Of a stretch of DNA of 24,307 nt, positions 10,085-19,497 are shown piece after piece. The stretch is taken from positions 1 through 24,307 of the forward strand of contig WTXG01000418.1 of assembly GCA_022496185.1 (NCBI GenBank). Direction: 5' to 3'. The notes below the pieces were generated by a model that saw only the letters and a list, made by a program, of their open reading frames with translations, was not told the origin of the DNA and made no database searches. The position numbers and the translations under genes are program-made. Origin of the DNA: Multifurca ochricompacta. Lineage: Eukaryota > Basidiomycota > Agaricomycetes > Russulales > Russulaceae. Within the stretch, counting starts at the first letter, position 1. Every line of letters begins with the position of its first letter.

Positions 10085-10547
10085 GATAAGATCAAAAACA
10101 TGTTCACAATTAATTAGATACTTAGGATATACATCTAAGTGATAAGATCAAAAATGCATTCACAGTTAATTAGATACTTAGGATATGCATCTAATACAAG
10201 TGATACAATCAAAAATGCATTCACAATTAATTAGATACTTGGGATGTACATCTAGGTGATAAGATCAAAAATGTGTTCACAGTTAATTAGATACTTAAGA
10301 TATACATCTAATACAAGTGATAAGATCAAAAATGCATTCACAATTAATTAGATACTTGGGATGTACATCTAAGTGATAAGATCAAAAATGCATTCACAAC
10401 TAATTAGATGCTTAGGACATACATCTAAGTGATAAGATCAAAAATGCATTCACAATTAATTAGATACTTAAGATATACATCTAGGATAATACAAGTGATA
10501 AGATCAAAACACATTCACAATTAATTAGATACAAGTGATAAAATCAG
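10085..10547 (+). repeat. Tandem array with alternating 56- and 61-bp units
   Basis: Units start at gataagatca or a variant: 10085 (56), 10141 (61), 10202 (56), 10258 (61), 10319 (56), 10375 (56), 10431 (66), 10497 (40), and a fragment at 10537. All carry attcacaattaattagatac. The longer units contain an added ataca just before the unit end (ctaatacaagt rather than ctaagt). Two successive 56+61 pairs suggest a 117-bp higher-order unit. Confidence 0.92.
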
Positions 10548-10552
10548 TTCTG

Positions 10553-10670
10553 CATAACCCTATATATAATATATTGTGTGTCTTTACTAGTGAGGCTGGG
10601 TGGCTTAGTGGTTAGAGCACTGAACTGAGCTTGTTCCTGGAGGTCTTAGGTTCAATCCATGTTTCAGCCA
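10553..10670 (+). repeat. tRNA-derived SINE-like repeat, copy A
   Basis: A 41-nt leader (cataaccctatatata to actag) precedes a tRNA-like body at 10594-10670. The A box is tggcttagtggttagagca and the B box ggttcaatcc. The ends ggctggg and ttcagcc can form the 7-bp acceptor stem with two G-T pairs, and the spacing from B box to position 72 is exact. D-stem pairing holds. The T stem is poor and the anticodon loop tgagctt lacks T33, so it is not a working tRNA. An A/T-rich tail (aaaaaaataatttt) follows about 30 nt later. Copy B is at 22601-22708. Confidence 0.7.
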
Positions 10671-10780
10671 TTTCTGTTCTAGCTTGAGGAGCTGAGTAAA
10701 AAAATAATTTTATAAAATAATATTCCCACAAGTATTCTGCAAGTACCCATGCAGGTACCCAGGGTGCCAAAATCAATACC

Positions 10781-10817
10781 TGGATCCACATGAGTATTTT
10801 CCCATGGATCACCCAGA
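10781..10817 (+). repeat. 37-bp direct repeat, copy 2
   Basis: Second copy of the sequence at 9711-9747, in the same orientation. Confidence 0.8.
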
Positions 10818-10900
10818 TCTGCAAGTATCAATACCTGTGAGTTTTCCCATGGCTCTACTCAAAAAACTCATGAGTTACCCAGACTTGTGCTATGTCCTAG

Positions 10901-11383
10901 GCAACGCAGAGATGCAGAGGGACAAACTGGAAGGTATGACCAACTACCAATAAGAGAGGTTGAAAGTCAATGGGCAAAAGCAGAAAAAGCACACCTGTTA
11001 TGTGAATACCATTGATGTATTCTGGTACAACTCCACTATGTTCAAGTTAAGCTGGGGCCCTCCTCCATGAAGGATGACACAATAGAGGCCAACACAATAA
11101 GGCCTGACCTAGGACAGCACCATTGACTTTTATTACAACAAACTTGGCTGGTTGTGAAGGGTTTGCAGATAAAGAGAATATACAAAGGTAGCATTCTACC
11201 TTGTTTTAGTTCCAATAGAGCATAAAAGTTGTGTTATAGTTTCCTGTGATGTGTTGGAGAAACAAAGGAAAGGAGAAGTGATGGTGAATGTACCCTGTGT
11301 TGTGTTCAATGGGTGTAAGGTCAACCCGCTGTCAAAACATTCACATTTACATTACTCTAACAATGGGTTAGGGTTTCTGATGG
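10901..11383. other. Gene-free spacer
   Basis: I see no convincing ORF, repeat or RNA here. It was contiguous with the sequence at 12551 before the hAT element at 11392-12550 inserted, so it is probably the 3' flank of the hAT transposase gene. Confidence 0.5.
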
Positions 11384-11391
11384 GTTGGGAA
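11384..11391 (+). repeat. 8-bp target-site duplication, left
   Basis: GTTGGGAA here is repeated exactly at 12551-12558, directly outside the other end of the element. Eight base pairs is the hallmark length for hAT transposons. Confidence 0.93.
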
Positions 11392-12550
11392 TAGTGTTGT
11401 GACGGCCCCGGCTTGGCCTGAAGCCGCGGCTTAGGCTCGGCTTTTAGTGGCTCAGGCTTGTCAAAACTCAAGCCTGGGCCGTAGCGACGGCTTCCGGCCG
11501 GCTTAGGCCCAAGCCGCGGCTTTACAAGTTTTAGTTTGGATCTTCTGATTGCTTTTACTCTGCATTTCTGAAGGACTTGTAGTTTACATTATATCAACCC
11601 CTGGCCACTGCTTTGGCCTTCTGCCATATTATGTCTCCTATTTAACTCATGTAACATAAATTGTCTTAGTTTAGCTTGTATCAATAACAAGTGTTTGTAA
11701 CAGGTGCTTCTATCCCATGCTTGCTATGTAGATAAGATAAGATGTTGAGATTGTGGTGAAACTAAGAGTGAAAATCCAGCAAGAATAGACCTAAATAGGT
11801 TCTAGTACTATTCTACGAAATACCAAAGCTGATCAAGCATGCGATGTAAATCTAATTAGTTATCAGTGGCTTACTCTTCTAAGTACCCTGACACATCTTG
11901 TTTATTAACGCGCAATTGTTTCTGCCAGTCTGGCATTATCTAAAATACATACTAGACTACTTTAGATCACTCTATAATCAAATCATCAAATTGTATTACT
12001 CAAACAAAGGCCACATGTATCTATCAGTGTCCATGTGTAGGGCAGCAACTACTTGGCATCACGTGGACTGGGTCAGATCAGTCCAAACTCCTTCTTATCT
12101 TATCTAAGTCTAAGAAGGTTGACTCTGCAAGACACGCAATTGCATGACACCCTCAGGATGGTTTTCAATTGGTCTGGGATGCCAAAAAATGTGCATCCAG
12201 GACATGTACTATATCAGCTACTAAGTTAAAGTAAACAAATGTATTATCTTGCAATGTGATTTAATCGCATGATCAGTCTGAGATGTATATACTTAGTATT
12301 TTAATTAATGTGAGACATGTTTTTATCTCATCAATTGTTTTATCTAAACACAATCACAATTATGTTGCTATCTCTGTACTGGTATTCTGGTTCAACAGTT
12401 TGCAACCAAAAGCCACGGCTTCAGGCTTTCCAAACCTTAAGCCTGAGCCATGGGCCGCTGGAAGCTGTTTTCATGGCCTATGTCAGCCCAGCTTTTTCCG
12501 GCTCAGAAACGGCCAGCTTACAGCTTTGAGCCAAGCTGTGCACATCACTA
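11392..12550. mobile_element. Non-autonomous hAT element (1159 bp)
   Basis: The ends are TAGTGTTGTGACGGCC on the left and the reverse complement TAGTGATGTGCACAGC on the right, both fitting the hAT terminal pattern TAGNG. An exact 8-bp target duplication flanks it. The outer ~145 bp on each side are GC-rich and built from short AAGCC/GGCTT motifs, such as aagccgcggctt at 11431-11442 and 11513-11524. Parts pair across the element (ggctcaggctt on the left against aagcctgagcc on the right). Such subterminal motifs are typical transposase-binding sites. The interior (about 11540-12390) is AT-rich with no credible ORF, so it must have been moved in trans. Confidence 0.88.
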
Positions 12551-12558
12551 GTTGGGAA
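12551..12558 (+). repeat. 8-bp target-site duplication, right
   Basis: Exact second copy of GTTGGGAA. Confidence 0.93.
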
Positions 12559-12616
12559 TTGCATACCAGTACATGACTATCCTACTAGTCTATGTGAATC
12601 ATATCTAACTGGGTAT

Positions 12617-13850
12617 CTAAAGTTCTACTATGGTATCATGATATTCTATTGCTTCATCAAGTTCATTCCCATCAAATGCATTCTGCCAATTGTTGGCCCA
12701 CAGCAACTCATGAAATTCATCAACATCCACCTCTTCAACAAAGCCAGAATTCCAAGCAGCCAAATCTGCAATGTTGTTATGCCATGCAAACTTCATTATC
12801 TGGAGTTCTTCAAATTTCTTTGGACCTAGGGATGAACATCGATCATCTGCAACTCCCTTAGCAGCTGAAAAGAGTCACTTGCATGGGACAGAAGATGCAG
12901 GTATTGGGAGAATGTCGAGTGCAATGTGTCCAAGGGTTGGATAAAGCTTGTGATTGTTCTATTGTTCATAGTATAAGACATTAAGTACTATCAAGTTAAA
13001 TAGAATTAATTTATGCACCTGCCACCATAAAATTATGTCCATCTCTGGTGTCACATCAGCTGGCATGTCCCTCAAATACTGCCATAGTTCATCCTCCCAT
13101 CCCTCAGCTCTGTCCACAGCAAGGAGGGCAAGGTGATATCAATGGAAATCAGACAGAACTGATGCAGTGGCCATTGCAGATTCAGTATTGCCAGTAGTGG
13201 TGGTTGCCATTGGAGTGGGTGGTGCTCATGGGCAGTTCTTCCAGTATTTTTCCATCTATAACATGTCAGTCAATAGGATTGGAGAGTGACAATAACACAT
13301 TACCTCTGCTTCAACAACCTTTCTTGCCTCATCCTGCCAGTTTTTTGCCTGTTGATTACCTTCTTCTTGTTCCTTAGCCTGTTCTTCTGCACCACCCCAT
13401 GCAAGCTTGATGTATGTGAGTTTGTAATATGGGTGAAGGACTGGTCTCATTATGTTAAACCCTTATCAGAAAGATATTGCAACAAAACTTACCAAGTGCT
13501 AAAATGTAACAGTGCTTCTGATCAAAGTGAGAATAGTACTTGTTTAGCTTATCGAGCCCATCCTGTATGGCATCTTGATAGAGAATATACTTCTTGTCAT
13601 CATGCTTGGCCTCCCATGCTGTCTGAAGTTCCTCAATTGCTGGTAATGCATGCCACAGTGTAGGGTGTTTCTCAGCTGAAAAATAATGTAGTACCTGATC
13701 CAAGTCCTGTCTATCATAAGCACAAAATTGGTAACATAGTAGTAGTAGGCCACATACCACAAGAATGTTTCTGGCATCCACAATCCTTGCCCAATCTTGG
13801 TTGGAAAGCTTGAAAGCAGCCCATGAGATATTCTTTACAACTTGTCCATT
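12617..13850 (-). pseudogene. hAT transposase pseudogene, 3' part (C-terminal half)
   Basis: Minus-strand exons inferred from GT-AG borders and conserved protein: 13850-13758, 13706-13493, 13440-13304, 13255-13019 and 12958-12617; introns are 48-60 nt. Readable segments include SWAAFKLSNQDWARIVDA, HPTLWHALPAIEEL, DGLDKLNKYYSHFD and VLHPYYKLTYIKLAW. The last exon has the hAT dimerisation signature LGHIALDILPIPASSVPCK, a stop, then LFSAAKGVADDR. In active relatives an arginine sits at that stop position (ERxFS). In-frame TGA codons lie at 13226, 13139 and 12875. The final stop is TAG at 12617-12619. E3 separates this part from the 5' exons at 21302-22471. The family is clear; the gene is dead. 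Confidence 0.85.
13846..13850 (+). repeat. E3 5-bp target-site duplication, left
   Basis: CCATT directly precedes the 5' LTR and recurs at 21302-21306 directly after the 3' LTR. Confidence 0.95.
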
Positions 13851-14434
13851 TGTTACGAACCCCATCTCTTCCCGTTTTCTTCTTCCTACCCAACGACAAC
13901 CCCCTTTTGCCGCCCACCCTACATTACCAGATCACGTCTCCATCGTGGGATCCGTCACGTGCTCTACTTCCTTCCCGTGATTGACTTTGTCTCTGTTTGT
14001 CTCGCTTTGTCTATGATTGACTCCTTTTCTCTTATCTCTTATCCCTTATCGTATGACCGGACACTTACTTAGTTCCCTATCAGAAGCTAGGCTTTACGCC
14101 CTTCGCTTTCGTATATTTGGGCCCACATAACTCCGTTCGCTTATCTCGTAGACGCCCATTCGATTACGTATATAAGTCCACTGTAACTACCATGTAGACC
14201 TCAGACTCGACTTATTGAATACATCGGTGTTTGTCTTCTGGACTTCCCCTTGAAACCTCTGACTCGATTGTCTCAGTGCTTTCGGCACTCTCCGCTCAAC
14301 ATTGCCACTCGGGAACAGCCCCGTTGGCTTTGACTCACTCACTTACACTCCAAGAGGCCTTATTGTCTCTTATCTGAACACACGAACGAAGCTGTCGCAC
14401 AAGTCGTGCAGAACGTCTCACACCGGACGTAACA
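13851..14434 (+). repeat. E3 5' LTR (584 bp)
   Basis: Starts TGTTACGAACC and ends GGACGTAACA. Compared by eye with the 3' LTR it shows four substitutions, all transitions at CpG dinucleotides, and five single-base indels. It holds the element promoter. Confidence 0.96.
14169..14213 (+). promoter_or_regulatory. E3 LTR core promoter and transcript-start region
   Basis: A TATA box tatataag (14169-14176) is followed 34 nt downstream by AGACTCGACTT (14203-14213). The distance suits a start site at or next to 14203. That 11-mer is the exact complement of 14437-14447. The start position is inferred from spacing and from this complementarity. Confidence 0.65.
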
Positions 14435-14436
14435 TC

Positions 14437-14447
14437 AAGTCGAGTCT
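14437..14447 (+). promoter_or_regulatory. E3 self-priming primer-binding site
   Basis: AAGTCGAGTCT begins 2 nt after the LTR. It complements the predicted first 11 nt of the element RNA and not an evident tRNA 3' end. In the Tf1/sushi group the RNA 5' end folds back onto such a site, is cleaved and primes reverse transcription. Confidence 0.72.
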
Positions 14448-14451
14448 CTCA

Positions 14452-15951
14452 CAGTGGCTTCCAGCCGCAGTCAGACCCTCTTCGGGAAGAACTCATCAAC
14501 ACAGAGATGAGAATAATCTTTCACAGCAAGTACTTGGCTCTGCCGCCTGGAAAGATTTCGAGTCCGAGTTTGGATACTACGTCTATCACGACGGAAGATA
14601 CCAACCGGTAGAATACGACGAAGAGAAGAGAGTTTGGTACTGTATCCGATACTCGGACAGTCGAAACTCTTGGGTTACAACCAGACCTGCCCCACCTGAA
14701 TTTGGATTAGGCCCGTGGAGAGAAAATCCCCCGGCCATTGTCACGGACTCTGAACCAGAGGAGTACGTAGAAGAACATAGCGAAGAAGCACTGGTATTAG
14801 CATCGTCTACAGCCCCAGTTGCACCCGAAGTTGTTACGTTCAGAGCCCCTGCTTTGACAACTCCCCAGATTTCTATACAATCCACCAACACTGTCACCCC
14901 ATTTTACCAAACATGTCCACCATTGCCGCTCAACTTCCAGACCCCGCCCCACCAGCCCCAGTGGCGGCACCACCAAATATTCCTCCCCCGTCCGGACGAT
15001 TATCAGGAGTACTTCCCCAAACTTCACTGGGGACCGCTCACAAAGCAAAAAATTCATGTTGGAGTTCACACCTTTAAAAACTTCAACCATGACGTCCCAC
15101 AGATTGTCAATCCCTTTCAACGAGCCAATCTGTTCCTTTCCCTGTTCGGGGGGAGCGGTCGACGACTGGACCATGGAACAGCTGGAATGGCTGAATGAAC
15201 AAGTCGAAAGTGGGCGTCGTACCACTAGTGAAGGTCTTTGGGAGACCATCGCTGAGCGGTTTAAGGATGCCTTCACGGATGGGCAGGCCAAGCAGAAGGC
15301 AGCCCGGGAGCTAAAGTCCCTCAAATGGAGAAGGGAGAACTTGACGCATACGTCGCCAAGTTCAGAAGTTAGCCAACAGAGCCGGCTATGACATAGACGA
15401 AGAGGCAACGTTGACCTCTTCTCACAAGGATTGCCCAACCCCCTTGTCAAAAACATTATTCAGTTTCATCACCCCCACGACTGGGATACTTGGGTTGATG
15501 CTGCTCGGAGGCAGCAACAAGACTACCTTGACTTCCAGACAAGGTTTGGAGTTGACACCAAAAAGGAAAGACCCGAGACCAGTGGAAGACAGCGTTCGGA
15601 GTGAAGCCCGCACCACACGGCCAGAGGGATCCAAACGCTATGGATACCTCTGCAGATGGGCCCGAGCTCGGGCAGCACTTACGGAAGACGAGCGGCAGAC
15701 ACTAATGAAGGAAGGACGCTGCTTCCGTTGCAGAGCATTGGGACATATGTCCCGGGACTGCCCAAGAAGGGAGTGCGAGTTGCTGTCGCCACGGTGGCAC
15801 CGGAACACCCCGTTCAGAACAACCCCCCCGCCGTGGACAAGCGATCAAAAGAAGAGAAGGCTCAGGATATTGGGCCAATATGATGAAGGAGAGTGAGGAA
15901 GTGCGCGCCATACTAGTAGAAAAGGCATTTGCAAAGAAGGATTTTTGTTAG
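14452..15951 (+). pseudogene. gag: E3 gag, frameshifted
   Basis: It aligns with the E2 gag from its start to the TAG at 15949-15951. The start codon is GTG where E2 has ATG (14453-14455 region, followed by gcttccagccgc). A 2-nt loss near 14490 and several further 1-nt changes (around 14910-15060, 15140-15160, 15330-15410 and 15560-15640) move the reading frame. Conserved blocks include LGSAAWKDFESEFGYYVYH, EEYVEEHSEEALVLAS, NPFQRANLFLSL, EGLWETIAERFKDAF and the CCHC knuckle CFRCRALGHMSRDC near 15720-15762. No full-length Gag can be made as sequenced. Gag packages the RNA in virus-like particles. Confidence 0.88.
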
Positions 15952-16301
15952 GCTCAAACCCATCGGCCTGGGCACGAGCACTCCATGTTACCTCTGTGTA
16001 TGCTAGTCGATTCAAATCATTGAAAATACCAGTCCATTTTGAAACTACACAGAGGACGGCCGATCGAGATATTTTAGTGGACTCTGGAGCCACAGACAAC
16101 TTTATTCACCCACGACTAATCAAAACAATGGGCCTGGGACGGCTGGCACTTCCCCAGGAAAAGAACATTTGGAACATTGACGGAACAGCCAATCACACTG
16201 GAAAGATCACTCATTACACAGATCTGAAGGTCCAGGTTGGAGAGACTACGAAGAATATTCGTTTCCTGATTACGGATCTAGGAGACGAGGATCTTATCTT
16301 G
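15945..16301 (+). pseudogene. pol: E3 protease segment, ended by a 1-nt deletion
   Basis: This is the aspartic protease start of Pol, reading LGSNPSAWARALHVTSVY and then the active site ILVDSGATDNF near 16069-16101, followed by DLILD. It is in the -1 frame relative to gag and overlaps its end by about 55 nt, so Pol was probably made by frameshifting. At about 16301 one G is missing compared with E2 (where the codons read leucine-glycine-tyrosine-proline). This shifts the frame; without the loss it would continue directly into the long pol frame. Confidence 0.85.
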
Positions 16302-19300
16302 GATATCCGTGGCTTGCCGCGTTTGAGCCCAAGATCAACTGGGCTGACGCGACAATGGATAAAGAATCATATCCCACTATCATCACGTTGATAGGATATG
16401 ACTATGCAGTCAGACACCCAATGATAAAAGCCACGAGCATGGACGGAGAAGACCCAGGACACTGTTACGCCACTAAAGCGTCGGAACTAGCCCAAAAGGC
16501 AATACAAGGGCAGGTGGAAAAGACATACAGCGATGTAGTGCCGAGTGCCTACCATCGGCATTGGAAGGTGTTTTCCGAGGAAGAATCCCAGCGTTTTCCA
16601 CCTCCCAGACCATGGGACCATGCCATAGACTTACTCCCTGATACGCCAACAGCAATAGATTGCAAAATCTATCCACTGTCCCAGTCTGAGCAGGTGGCAT
16701 TAACGGAGTTCCTGGAAGAACATTTGGCAAAAGGATATATTCGCCCATCCAAGTCGCAGTACGCTTCACCCTTCTTCTTCATCAAAAAGAAGGATGGCAA
16801 GCTGCGACCAGTTCAGGATTATCGGCGGATTAACGCATACACTGTGAAAAATGCTTACCCCCTACCGCTCATCTCCGAACTTATTGACACCATGAGGGAT
16901 AAGTCCCTCTTCTCAAAGATGGACATGCGATGGGGTTATAACAACGTCAGGATCAAGGAAGGAGACCAGTGCAAAGCGGCATTCAAAACAAATCAAGGGT
17001 TGTTCGAGCCCAATGTTATGTTCTTTGGCCTCACGAACTCGCCGGCAATGTTCCAGGCCATGATGAATCATATCTTCCGCGATCTCATTCTCACCGGAGA
17101 AGTAGTGGTCTATATGGACGACATTCTAGTAGCCACTGCAGATAATTTGGACCACCACCGACACCGGGTACATCAGGTACTGGACATACTGCATGAACAT
17201 GACCTCTACCTCAAACCTGCCAAATGCTCCTTTGAACAACGGAGCGTTGAGTATCTAGGGGTCATCTTGGAAGGAGGACGAGTACGCATGGATCCCGTAA
17301 AAGTACAGGGAATCTGGGAGTGGCCCGTACCGACCTGCGTCAAGGATGTCCGATCATTCATCGGATTCTGTAACTTTTACCGACGATTCGTCAAGGGATT
17401 TTCGGGCATAGCGCGACCACTGAACGATCTACTGAAAAAGGATGTACCATGGCATTGGGATGCCGCACAGCAGCAGGCGTTTGAACAGATTAGAAACCTC
17501 GTCGGCTCAGAACCAGTGCTTATCCAACCAGATCTGAGCCACCCCTTCGAACTAGAGGTGGACGCCTCGCATTTTGCGAACGGGGCAATATTATATCAGA
17601 GAGATGCCGCACAAGTGCTTCACCCAGTGGCGTATTATTCCGAGACCTTCTCCCCCGCCGAAAGGAACTACGACATCTGGGACAGGGAGCTTTTAGCCAT
17701 AATCAAGGCGTTGCGACACTGGCGACCCTATTTGGCGGGGACCCCTCATAAGACCATCATTCACACCGATCATTCCAACCTCTTGTACTGGAAGGAACCC
17801 CACAAGATCAGCCGGCGTGTAGCACGAGAAGTCCTGGAATTAGAAGAATATAACTTCACGCTGAAACACATTGCTGGGAGTCAGAATGCTAGAGCAGATG
17901 CATTGTCGCGCAGACCAGACATGCATACGGGGGAAGACGACAATAACGACATCACTGTCCTCCCAGAAGAGGTATTTGCCAAGACGGCCGTTGTCAGTCT
18001 CCATGATATGGACCTTTGGGCACAAGTCTCCCAAAATATGAACCAAGACCTGTGTCGTTCATGGGCTGACGCTCACAATTTAAAAGAAATCAGCGGTCTT
18101 TGGTGGAAAGATGGAGATCGACTTGTTGTCACCGGTGGTGACAACATTAAGAAGGGGGTGATCCATTTTCATCACGACCTTCCCTCCGCTGGCCATCCAG
18201 GCATTGCCAACACTTATGCCCTGGCCAAGAGAGACTATTGGTGGCCCAATATGAAGAAAGACATTGAGAGCTATGTACGAGGATGCGCATCATGTCAAGC
18301 AAACAAGGTGAACACGCACCCAAAAGTCCCACCAATGCTTCCCATCACTCCCAGTACATCGACTCCTTTCCAGACCATCGCCATGGACTTCATTGTCAAG
18401 CTGCCCAAATCACAAGGCTTCGATACCATCCTTACAATCACAGACCACGATTGTTCTAAAGCGGCCCTCTTCATTCCCTGCAACGAAACTATCACAGCGG
18501 AAGGAGTGGCGAAATTATACCTGAACCATGTATACCGTCATTACGGACTCCCTAAAAGGATTATCTCTGACCGAGATACCCGTTTTACATCGGCATTCGC
18601 TAGAGCCTTATGCAAAACGCTGGACATCACGCAGAATATCTCGACGGCATACCATCCACAGACAGACGGACAGTCGGAGCGGACGAACCAATGGTTGGAA
18701 CAGTATCTCCGGTTTTGGTGCAACGGCAGGCAAGACGACTGGGCAGAATGGCTGTCGACCGCAGAATTCGCTCACAATTCATGGCCCAATGGAACGACAA
18801 AAGCCACCCCTTTCTCCCTTATCATGGGCTGGACCCCACGCACCACATGGACAGAGAAGCCCATCAACGTCCTGTCAGTAACCGAACGAATCGGCCAATG
18901 GGAAGAGCTGCGGAAATCAGCCAATGAGAATCTGGTAAAGGCGCAACAGCTTCTGGCAGCACAGCCAAGCACATTCACACCTTATCAGACCAATGACTGG
19001 GTGTGGCTCGAGGGTATGAATATTCACACGTCACACCCTTCGGCCAAATTAGCGCCCCAACGCCACGGACCCTTCCAAATCACAAGGAAGCTGTCAGACG
19101 TCTCTTACGAACTACAGTTGCCACCGAAATGGAAGATCCACCCAGTCTTCCATGCCAAGCTTCTGACCCCTTACAAGGAAACCTCCATTCACGGAGAGAA
19201 CTTCCCGAGACCCCCGCCTGACCTTATCAACGGCGAAGAAGAATGGGAAGTGGAGCGCATTCTAGACTCCAAGCGACAAGGCCGAGGGCGCAAATTGTAT

Positions 19301-19426
19301 TACCTGATCAAGTGGAAAGGTTTCCCAGACTCTGACAACTCGTGGGAACCAGCCGGGGATATCTCTGCCCCGGACCTGATTGCGGAGTTCCATTTACGAC
19401 ATCCCCAAGCACCCAAGAACAGTTAA
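16302..19426 (+). CDS. pol: E3 Pol polyprotein: RT, RNase H, integrase, chromodomain
   Basis: The frame is open to TAA 19424-19426; the first ATG is at 16355, giving 1023 residues numbered here from that ATG. Protease tail about 1-40. RT about 90-300, with [20 protein letters not shown] and catalytic YMDD at 253-256. RNase H with ELEVDASHFANG (catalytic D403) and ADALSRR. Integrase zinc domain HFHHD..GH..C..C about 602-648. Catalytic triad D678, D739 and E775, spaced D-60-D-35-E (MDF, SDRDTRF, SERTN). GPF motif near 908. Chromodomain EWEVERIL to SWEPAGD about 962-1008, which in chromoviruses steers integration to marked chromatin. All catalytic residues looked for are intact. The upstream frameshift cuts it off from gag and the protease start. 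Confidence 0.93.
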
Positions 19427-19497
19427 AAGGGGGGAACCAACTCCAGACTTTTCCCCAGAACAACGCCTCACCAGCAACGTCCTAACTACACTCTAAC

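Larger units (their letters stand above)
9634..10900. mobile_element. Candidate composite non-autonomous element with 18-bp inverted ends
   Basis: The left end CTAGGGCCTAGCACGAGT (9634-9651) matches the reverse complement of 10883-10900 (CTAGGACATAGCACAAGT) at 15 of 18 positions. Inside each end lie related motifs: cttgtgggta on the left, tacccat and cccacaagta on the right, and tgagttacccag at both. No target duplication is visible and nothing inside codes for a transposase. It would enclose the hairpin repeat, the 56/61 array and SINE copy A. The ends may be coincidental in such repeat-rich DNA. Confidence 0.35.

Noticed and set aside
10085..10547. CRISPR-like array
   Set aside because: Units are contiguous with no unique spacers, and the context is eukaryotic.
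10594..10670. Functional tRNA gene
   Set aside because: Acceptor and D stems pair, but the anticodon loop lacks T33 and the T stem is mostly unpaired; a second decayed copy with the same leader fits a SINE-like repeat better.
11898..12107. 69-codon open frame inside the non-autonomous hAT element
   Set aside because: Short, no transposase motif, AT-rich random-looking composition.
14797..15456. 219-codon minus-strand open frame
   Set aside because: Antisense shadow of E3 gag; low-complexity residues and no conserved domain.
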